A DNA stretch of 64,000 bases, taken from an uncultured Roseburia sp. Lineage in GTDB: Bacteria; Bacillota; Clostridia; Lachnospirales; Lachnospiraceae. Every line of letters begins with the position of its first letter. Within the stretch, counting starts at the first letter, position 1. Position numbers and translations under genes: made by a program. The DNA is taken from NCBI GenBank assembly GCA_947573605.1, contig CANPGM010000004.1, positions 58,634 through 122,633 of the forward strand, read 5' to 3'. The notes beneath the pieces were generated by a model, which was not told the DNA's origin, made no database searches, and saw nothing but the letters and a program-made list of their open reading frames with translations. Of this stretch, positions 58,376 to 64,000 are shown one piece after another.

Positions 58376-59014
58376 ATGAGATTACGAAATATACCGGGTG
58401 CGGATAAGGCAATCGAAGAAAGCGAATATTGTTTCAATAACCCTGAAACTTTAAAAGGAAGATGGAAGGAGCAATTTCCCGCCGTCCGACCGCTTTATAT
58501 TGAAATCGGAATGGGGAAAGGTCGTTTCATTATGGAAATGGCAGCGCGCAATCCGGATATTAATTTTCTCGGAATTGAACGCTATTCAAGTGTATTGCTG
58601 CGCGCACTTCAGAAAATGGAACAGACTCCTTTGCCAAACCTAAAGTTTATCTGCATGGACGCCGCAGAACTGGAAGAGGTATTTGCTCCCGGAGAAGTTT
58701 CCCGGATTTACCTTAACTTCTCGGACCCCTGGCCGAAGGACCGCCACGCAAAGCGAAGGCTGACCTCGCGGCAGTTTTTCTTCAGATATCACAATATTCT
58801 TGCAAAAGACGGACGGCTGGAATTCAAGACGGACAACCAGGATTTATTTTCCTTTTCCCTTGAAGAAATACCGTTAGCGGGCTGGCGGCTGGATGCTTTT
58901 ACCAGAGATTTACACCGCGACCCTGTTTTAAACGAGGGAAATATCATGACAGAATACGAAGAAAAGTTTTCGTCTCTTGGCAATCCGATTTGCAAATTAA
59001 TCGCATCACGGTAA
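58376..59014 (+). CDS. trmB: tRNA (guanine-N7-)-methyltransferase TrmB
   Basis: 212-residue SAM-dependent enzyme that makes m7G46 in tRNA. Motifs: YIEIGMGKGRFIMEMA for SAM binding, then IYLNFSDPWPKDRHAKRRLT with the catalytic acidic residue. Length typical. SD AAAGG precedes the ATG. Followed by the deacetylase gene after 34 bp. Confidence 0.96.
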   Translation: MRLRNIPGADKAIEESEYCFNNPETLKGRWKEQFPAVRPLYIEIGMGKGRFIMEMAARNPDINFLGIERYSSVLLRALQKMEQTPLPNLKFICMDAAELEEVFAPGEVSRIYLNFSDPWPKDRHAKRRLTSRQFFFRYHNILAKDGRLEFKTDNQDLFSFSLEEIPLAGWRLDAFTRDLHRDPVLNEGNIMTEYEEKFSSLGNPICKLIASR

Positions 59015-59048
59015 CAAACGCCGATAAAACGGCAGAATGGAGGTCACT

Positions 59049-59873
59049 ATGAAAATTTATACCTGTTTTCCGGGAGGGAAAGCAAAAGCGCTGACAATGA
59101 GCTATGACGACGGTAAGCTTGAAGACATCCGTCTGTTGGAAATTTTCAACAAATACGGCATCAGGGGAACGTTTAATCTAAACTATGGCCTGATGTGTCA
59201 GGATCAGACCGGACTTCCTCATCCGCGTATTCCAAAAGAGCGTATCGCAGAGCTTTACCAGGGTCATGAAGTTGCCACTCACGCTTACACACATCCGACG
59301 ATTGCCCGCTGCCCGCTGATTAGTATGGCGGACGAAATTTTAGAAGACCGGAAGGGGCTTGAAAAACTGACGGGCAATCTAGTACGCGGTCATGCCTATC
59401 CGAACGGTTCTTACAGTGAAGAAGTCAAACAGCTTTTTTACAAACTGGGTATTGCCTACGGAAGAGTGATTGAATGTATCCCTGATTATTCTCTTCCATC
59501 CGACCCGATGGAGTGGCATCCGACCTGCCATCATAAAGATCCGAAACTCATGGAAATGGCAAAATATTTTGCGGAATTTAAGAAAAAGCAATACCTGAAA
59601 TTAATGTATGTCTGGGGACACAGCTATGAATTTGCCGACAACGACAACTGGAATGTGATCGAAGAATTCTGCGCTTATATGGGAGGCAGAGACGATATCT
59701 GGTATGCGACTAATATAGAGATTATCGATTACATGAATGCCGCTAAAAATCTGATGTTTTCCGGAGACTGCGAAAGCGTTTATAATCCGAATGCACAAAG
59801 CGTCTGGCTGGAGCTGAATGATGAAAAAATCGTAGAAATTAAGAGCGGTGAATACGTAGATTTGAATTACTGA
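59049..59873 (+). CDS. Polysaccharide deacetylase family protein
   Basis: 274-residue NodB-homology protein. The first motif SYDDG appears early (ALTMSYDDGKLED), the metal histidines in HEVATHAYTHPTI, and a later loop (GHAYPNGSYSEEV). There is no signal peptide, so it is probably cytoplasmic. Substrate unknown. ATG at 59049 follows GGAGG; the ORF track start lies four codons upstream. A GCCG/CGGC hairpin (59020-59033) precedes the SD. Confidence 0.88.
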   Translation: MKIYTCFPGGKAKALTMSYDDGKLEDIRLLEIFNKYGIRGTFNLNYGLMCQDQTGLPHPRIPKERIAELYQGHEVATHAYTHPTIARCPLISMADEILEDRKGLEKLTGNLVRGHAYPNGSYSEEVKQLFYKLGIAYGRVIECIPDYSLPSDPMEWHPTCHHKDPKLMEMAKYFAEFKKKQYLKLMYVWGHSYEFADNDNWNVIEEFCAYMGGRDDIWYATNIEIIDYMNAAKNLMFSGDCESVYNPNAQSVWLELNDEKIVEIKSGEYVDLNY

Positions 59874-59963
59874 TTTTTGAAATAACCAAAAATTAAGCAC
59901 TAACAACGAGCCCTTTGCTTCGTCATTAATGCTTATCAACTGGTAAAAATTTTTTTAAAGTTA

Positions 59964-60036
59964 TGCGCCACCAGGGGTTCGAACCCTGGACACCCTGATT
60001 AAGAGTCAGGTGCTCTGCCAGCTGAGCTAGTGGCGC
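59964..60036 (-). tRNA. tRNA-Lys(CUU)
   Basis: Cloverleaf GCGCCACTAGCTCAGCTGGC... with anticodon loop CTCTTAA and matching GCGCCAC/GTGGCGC acceptor stem. CCA is not encoded. Confidence 0.95.
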
Positions 60037-60058
60037 ATACATCTTTAACACGAAAAAT

Positions 60059-60087
60059 ATTATATAACAGTTTTTTTAGAAATGCAA
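60059..60087 (-). promoter_or_regulatory. Promoter of tRNA-Lys
   Basis: Minus-strand TTGCAT, 17-nt spacer, TATAAT, about 25 bp before the tRNA. Confidence 0.7.
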
Positions 60088-60132
60088 GCCTTTTTTAAGA
60101 TAAATTTTAAAAAATATTCATATCTGTTTTTT

Positions 60133-60504
60133 TTACTGAAGCAGACTTAATACGCCGTTCGACTTCCGGTTTGCCTGCGCCAAAACTGCCTGTGCAGACT
60201 GAACCAAAATGTTGTTTTTATGGTATGCAACCAGTTCAAAGCCCATATCCGCATCACGAAAAACCGATTCGCTCGCCAAAAGATTCTCACCGGTATTCTC
60301 ATTGTTTGCAACGGAATGTTCCAGCCGGTTCTGCAGCGCGCCATAGGTAGTTCTTGCCGCATTAAAAAAATCGACTGCTGCGTCAAGCCGACGCAGCGCC
60401 TTATCGGCATATTTGGGTTTTGTAATCGTTACCGAATTAATACCGAGCGCCGCCGGAAACGGTCGCCGCTTTACTGGACGAGCTGCCATATCGCACATTG
60501 TCAT
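60133..60504 (-). pseudogene. Flagellin C-terminal remnant
   Basis: The last 85-90 residues match the flagellin C-terminal domain: YGALQNRLEHSVANNENTGE, NLLASESVFRDADMGFELVA and AVLAQANRKSNGVLSLLQ. No N-terminal flagellin half is found upstream, there is no SD before the ORF start, and several conserved positions have drifted. No other flagellar gene lies in the window. A truncated relic is the simplest reading; a short secreted flagellin-like protein is possible. Confidence 0.7.
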
Positions 60505-60875
60505 AAAAAACCGATGTATACACTTTTTCCGGATCCGACATTTGTATCATTTAATGACTGAACCGTTATGTGTGTTTCGAAAATTTTATCTCTGTCTCTT
60601 GCGCGACAGTAATAAATAAAACAGCTTATTAACTATTTTTATAAATTTATAAGCTGTTTCTTTTCTCTTCCGTATAATTTTAGCGCAAATTGTCAAATAT
60701 ATTTATATCTATTATATATAACAAATTCATTTTACACAAGCAGTTTAATCAATTTAAATTCATTCTTTCTATTTTTTATAAAATACCTTATAATAAGGAA
60801 AGAATCAGAATATGAAAGACAACGGTTCTATTGGCAGCTTTATTTTTCTGCAGATAGAAAGAAAGGACAGTTATT
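60505..60875. other. Intergenic region before pepT
   Basis: No intact gene. The part next to the flagellin remnant may be its decayed middle. AAACAGCTTAT/ATAAGCTGTTT (60619-60659) forms a hairpin with T-rich flanks. A TATAAT at 60790-60795 is the likely -10 box of pepT, although the -35 box is poor. Confidence 0.45.
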
Positions 60876-62108
60876 ATGCATGTGGAAGAAAGATTCCTGA
60901 AATATGTCTCTTACTGGACGACTTCGGACGAAAATAATACGCAAATTCCCTCCTCTGACCGTCAATTTAACCTTGCAAAGCTTTTGGCAAAAGAACTGAA
61001 AGACCTGGGACTGTCAAAAGTTACGTTGACAGATCATTGTTACGTCTATGGTCTTTTGCCTTCTACACCGGGCTATGAAAGAAAAAAAGCGCTCGGACTG
61101 ATTGCACATATGGATACTGCGCCGGATTTTTCCGGCAAAGAAGTAAAGCCGCAGATCATAGAAAATTATGACGGAAACGATGTTCTTTTAAGAGGAACCG
61201 GCGCTTATTTGAAAGTATCCGATTTTCCCGACCTGAAAAAATTAAAAGGAAAAACGCTGATTACCACGGACGGTACAACATTGCTTGGCGCCGACGATAA
61301 ATCCGGAATCGCCGAAATTATGACCGCGGTAGAAGAAATCATCTCTTCCAAAATTCCTCACGGCGATATCTGGATCGGCTTTACGCCGGACGAGGAAGTC
61401 GGACACGGAGCCGACTTATTTGATCTTACCTATTTCAAGGCTGATTTTGCTTACACCCTGGACGGAGATTACGAAGGAGAGGTCGCCTTTGAAAACTTTA
61501 ACGCTGCGGAAGCGATTTTTCAAATCAAAGGCGTTAATGTCCATCCCGGAGAAGCGAAAAATATTATGGTAAATGCGGGTATGCTTGCCTGCGAAATTCA
61601 GTCCATGCTTCCGGAGGCAGAAACTCCGGCGCATACGGAAGGCAAAGAAGGTTTCTTTCATTTAACTTCCATAAACGGAGATGTATCTCACGCAAAGCTT
61701 CATTATATTGTACGGGATCACGATAAAAATATATTTGAAACAAGACTGAATAAGCTTAGAATGATCGAAATCGAAATGAATCAGAAATACGGGGGAGGCA
61801 CCGTAAATCTAAAAGTCAATTCTTCTTATTCAAATATGCTTGAAGTAATTGAACATTCCCCCTTTACAGTAGATATTGCTAAAAAAGCAATTGCTTCCAC
61901 GGGACTAAAACCGATTTCCCGCCCTGTCCGAGGCGGTACAGATGGCGCGCGTTTGAGTTTTATGGGACTGCCCTGTCCCAATCTTGGTACGGGCGGTTAC
62001 GGATTTCATGGTCCTTTTGAACATATCACCGTAGAAGGCATGGAAACCTCCGTAAGAATTATAAAAGAAATTGCGCGGCTTACCGCAGAACTTCCTGAAG
62101 AAAAATAG
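60876..62108 (+). CDS. pepT: Peptidase T
   Basis: 410-residue M20 tripeptidase. Metal motifs: LIAHMDTAPD, LLGADDKSGIAE, the catalytic Glu pair in FTPDEEVGHG, YTLDGDYEG, and HGPFEHI near the end. Length matches PepT. GAAAGGAC precedes the ATG. Monocistronic with a strong terminator. Confidence 0.95.
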   Translation: MHVEERFLKYVSYWTTSDENNTQIPSSDRQFNLAKLLAKELKDLGLSKVTLTDHCYVYGLLPSTPGYERKKALGLIAHMDTAPDFSGKEVKPQIIENYDGNDVLLRGTGAYLKVSDFPDLKKLKGKTLITTDGTTLLGADDKSGIAEIMTAVEEIISSKIPHGDIWIGFTPDEEVGHGADLFDLTYFKADFAYTLDGDYEGEVAFENFNAAEAIFQIKGVNVHPGEAKNIMVNAGMLACEIQSMLPEAETPAHTEGKEGFFHLTSINGDVSHAKLHYIVRDHDKNIFETRLNKLRMIEIEMNQKYGGGTVNLKVNSSYSNMLEVIEHSPFTVDIAKKAIASTGLKPISRPVRGGTDGARLSFMGLPCPNLGTGGYGFHGPFEHITVEGMETSVRIIKEIARLTAELPEEK

Positions 62109-62116
62109 CAATATAA

Positions 62117-62170
62117 AAAAGCGCATTTTGATTCTTAAATAGCTAAGAATCAAAATGCGTTTTTATTTTT
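62117..62170. terminator. Terminator of pepT, bidirectional
   Basis: CGCATTTTGATTCTTA pairs with TAAGAATCAAAATGCG, followed by TTTTTATTTTTTT on the plus strand and an A-run upstream. Confidence 0.92.
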
Positions 62171-62198
62171 TTATGTAACGTATTTGAATATGGGAGCT

Positions 62199-63449
62199 TT
62201 ACATGCTTGCAAGCAGCGCTGCAATATCCTCCGGCGTCATCATTTTATTCGGATTCGATAAATCCGGTCCCGCCTTCTTTTCTTCTTTCACCGGAAGAGG
62301 CGCTTCTTCCATTATCGGAATTTCCTCCAAAACCGGTTCTTCGTCCGCTGTCTCTATCGGAGTTTCAAGAGAAAACAACTCTCTGGCGCCGGGCAGTTCC
62401 GGGTCTTTCTCTAAATCATTTATATCAAGTCCGATATCATCAAGCGTTCCTGCAATCAATGCCTCAATATCATCCGGCGTCATTGTCTGATTCGTATCCG
62501 GAACATCCGGTTCTATAGCCGGTTCTGTTTCCGATGGTTCGTTTTCCGGAACAATCTCCTCCGACGTATTGTCGTTTAGGACGGAATGAATGAGGTTTTC
62601 TACCGATACTTCATCCGGTATTTCCTCTTCCTTCGCAAAAGATTTCATAGAATCAGGAGCCGCTTCTTCGATCATTTCTGCAGGTACTTCGTCAATCAAA
62701 GAAGACTGCTCTTTTAATACGGCAAGACTTTTTGTCAATCCATCCATTGTATCAACGTTCATTTTTTCAATATGATCCGCGAGCCGCTCAATTTCCTCCT
62801 GAAAACCGGATACCTTTTCCGATAAAGTCAAAAGACTGTTGTTTAAAGAGGCTTCCATATTGTTTAACTCAATAAAAAGTCTGTCCTGCTTTGCAACAAC
62901 TTCATCGTTAAACGATTCGGTAAACGTTTCCTGATACTCCTGATTACTCCTGGCATTTGCTTCAGATTTTTCCTGAAATGCGTTAATTACATTTAAAATC
63001 TCATTATTTAATCTCAATACCGCATTTGTATGATCTTTGCTTTTATTGAGAATCGCTTTCGCCGTTGCTTTCTGCGAAATAATGATTTTATCGGAATCGT
63101 CTTCCTTCTTTTCGTCCGCTTTTTCAACCAGATAAGTTAACTCCTCATATGCTTTTTTCAGCAGTAAATAAGAAGCTTTCTCTGATTTAAAAATATTGTC
63201 ATAACGCTCGTCTTCCGCCGGATTCTGGTGCGCCGACATTTTGATTGCCGTATTTACCGCAACAAATAGCATTACCAAAACCAAATCCGCAAGAAGAATG
63301 ATTACAATAAAATTCTTCGGCTGATTAATCATAAAATACAACCCTGCAATAAACAGCGCTGTCGCCGCCAATACCGAAATGATGAATCTTTTTTGTAAAC
63401 TGCCGCTGTCTTTACCGGTTTTTTGTGTTCTGTTTTCTTCCATCTTCAC
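62199..63449 (-). CDS. Membrane-anchored coiled-coil protein with repeated MTPxDIxALxA motif
   Basis: About 416 residues, no recognised family. Two membrane helices (about residues 21-69 from this start) are followed by a long coiled coil (100-255) and a very acidic C-terminal half. There the motif MTPDDIEALIAG recurs as MTPEDIAALLAS at the extreme C terminus; it resembles the 'SQDEIDALL' peptide of FliM/FliN, which docks on partners. The start is GTG at 63449 with GGGAGG at 8 nt; ATG two codons later is also possible. The function is unknown. Confidence 0.7.
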   Translation of the reverse strand: MKMEENRTQKTGKDSGSLQKRFIISVLAATALFIAGLYFMINQPKNFIVIILLADLVLVMLFVAVNTAIKMSAHQNPAEDERYDNIFKSEKASYLLLKKAYEELTYLVEKADEKKEDDSDKIIISQKATAKAILNKSKDHTNAVLRLNNEILNVINAFQEKSEANARSNQEYQETFTESFNDEVVAKQDRLFIELNNMEASLNNSLLTLSEKVSGFQEEIERLADHIEKMNVDTMDGLTKSLAVLKEQSSLIDEVPAEMIEEAAPDSMKSFAKEEEIPDEVSVENLIHSVLNDNTSEEIVPENEPSETEPAIEPDVPDTNQTMTPDDIEALIAGTLDDIGLDINDLEKDPELPGARELFSLETPIETADEEPVLEEIPIMEEAPLPVKEEKKAGPDLSNPNKMMTPEDIAALLASM

Positions 63450-63514
63450 AATACCTGCCTCCCGATTAATCTTTCGCTTCAAAGCTCTTTTTATTTTATC
63501 ATAAATAGTACTAT

Positions 63515-63561
63515 AAAAAAAGTGCCGAAAACATGAAAAATCATATTTTCAGCACTTTTTT
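63515..63561. terminator. Hairpin terminator next to the tRNA-Arg fragment
   Basis: AAAAAAGTGCCGAAAA pairs with TTTTCAGCACTTTTTT. On the minus strand it directly follows the tRNA 3' end, so it was probably the terminator of the original tRNA-Arg gene. Confidence 0.85.
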
Positions 63562-63563
63562 AA

Positions 63564-63605
63564 CGTCGCTAAGAGGATTTGAACCTCCGGCCTACCGCTT
63601 AGGAG
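63564..63605 (-). repeat. 3' half of tRNA-Arg(CCU): probable attachment site
   Basis: Minus strand reads CTCCTAAGCGG, TAGG, CCGGAGGTTCAAATCCTCT and TAGCGACG, which is a correct anticodon loop, 3' anticodon arm, T arm and 3' acceptor strand. 5' of the anticodon loop the sequence (GGGGCTA) no longer pairs with GCGGT, and no GTCGCTA acceptor strand is found, so the 5' half is missing. This is what remains at one end of an element integrated into a tRNA gene. Confidence 0.75.
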
Positions 63606-63941
63606 TAGCCCCGTTTGCTAGTAGGCAGCTCCCTTTTAGTGTTATCTAATTCCTGTATTTCCTTGCTTGTCACGGATTCAGAATGTTATCTCGTACCTCC
63701 ATGTGACTGCTGATTTTAAGGTGTTTTAAATGTTCCTTTTAGCAGACGATTAGCAAGGGACTTGAATTTAGGGAAATGTTATGTTGTAAAGCCTTTCCCG
63801 ATTGATACCTGCATTTCACAACTAATCCAGTGTAGTTTAAGCTGTTTGCATTTTTTCTAAGGTCGTAAATTGCGACCTCAAAGAGTTTCTCATTCCTCTT
63901 TGCTTTTTCTAAGGTCACAAATTGTGACCTCAAAGAACTTC
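63606..63941. other. End of a putative integrated element
   Basis: No intact gene. It is AT-rich and holds two 20-bp palindromes (63859-63878 and 63911-63930) set in imperfect 52-bp direct repeats. The ORF at 63739-63933 is a translation of these repeats and has only a TTG start without SD. Confidence 0.5.
63859..63930. repeat. Two spaced palindromes in imperfect direct repeats
   Basis: AAGGTCGTAAATTGCGACCT and AAGGTCACAAATTGTGACCT lie 52 bp apart, each inside a common frame TTTTCTAAGGTC...GACCTCAAAGA. Their symmetry suggests binding sites for a dimeric or multimeric protein, such as an excisionase, replication initiator or regulator. Confidence 0.6.
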
Positions 63942-64000
63942 TTAGTTCTCCGTTTCCAGTTCCAACCTTTGCAGGATGTCTTTGATGATGCCTGCATCTT
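63942..64000 (-). CDS. C-terminal end of an unidentified gene of the element, partial
   Basis: Minus-strand frame entering from the right edge reads DAGIIKDILQRLELETEN and stops at TAA. The helical, charged character looks like a real protein end, but only 18 codons are visible and all three frames are open near the edge. Confidence 0.35.
   Translation of the reverse strand, partial: DAGIIKDILQRLELETEN

Noticed and set aside
63564-63640. Functional tRNA-Arg(CCU) gene
   Set aside because: The 5' half cannot form the acceptor, D or anticodon stems with the preserved 3' half.
63739-63933. 64-aa ORF at the right end as a protein
   Set aside because: It is a translation of the palindromic direct repeats, starts with TTG without SD, and two other frames are open in the same stretch.

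Overview
The window looks like chromosomal DNA of an anaerobic, spore-forming member of the Clostridia, most probably Lachnospiraceae. This is inferred from gene content: Ech-type [NiFe] hydrogenase, spmA/spmB, YaaT/YaaR, DUF951, an FMN-riboswitch riboflavin operon, and neighbourhoods that match the Bacillus subtilis ywlC-ywlE-upp-atp and yaaO-tmk-yaaR-holB-yaaT-yabB-rsmI clusters. No database search was possible. All names rest on motifs, length, order and memory of families.

Region by region. 1-4900 (minus): an ech operon, order echA-B-C-D-E, running off the left edge. 5000-12410 (minus): a complete F1Fo ATP synthase operon, atpZ-I-B-E-F-H-A-G-D-C, whose c subunit carries the residues of sodium-type rotors. 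12460-15260 (minus): dCMP deaminase, upp, a YwlE-like phosphatase homologue lacking its catalytic cysteine, and threonylcarbamoyl-AMP synthase. A 2[4Fe-4S] ferredoxin gene (plus) follows. 15760-24520 (minus): MerR-type regulator, Cu/Zn-SOD-like protein, dnaB, rplI, gdpP, a lipoprotein, rpsF-ssb-rpsR, DUF951, a 58-residue protein and a sirtuin. 24600-28480: FMN-riboswitch operon ribD-E-BA-H, in which ribE appears to start at ACG. 28780-32460: tRNA-fMet and spmA/spmB, split by a 2.26-kb AT-rich insert coding for an AAA ATPase and a PD-(D/E)xK-like protein. 32650-44740: DUF885 lipoprotein, GNAT, two ECF sigma modules, hemerythrin, and an ABC/LytTR operon. 45090-47330 (plus): DeoR-type regulator, P-loop kinase and PHP phosphoesterase. 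47330-48180: decayed gene remnants. 48180-54320 (minus): the rsmI-yabB-yaaT-holB-yaaR-kinase-yaaO cluster. 54330-55970: an AbiE-like toxin-antitoxin pair. 56080-62110: an ArgR-like protein, a D,D-carboxypeptidase, trmB, a polysaccharide deacetylase, tRNA-Lys, a flagellin remnant and pepT. 62200-63450: a membrane coiled-coil protein. The right end holds a truncated 3' half of tRNA-Arg(CCU), read as an attachment site, followed by the end of an integrated element.

How the genes fit together: ferredoxin, Ech and the ATP synthase make a plausible chain from reduced ferredoxin to an ion gradient to ATP. GdpP, the LytTR system and the two ECF modules point to envelope signalling.

The most interesting signals are: (1) the two-gene insert in spmAB, with its own promoter and 10-bp flanking direct repeats, a candidate undescribed defence module; (2) a GCCG-loop-CGGC hairpin directly upstream of the Shine-Dalgarno sequence in at least nine unrelated genes; (3) a structured leader repeat before echC, atpD and ribBA, which in two cases duplicates the ribosome-binding region with a period of about 95 bp; (4) the ACG start of ribE; (5) the cysteine-less YwlE; and (6) the tRNA-Arg attachment site.
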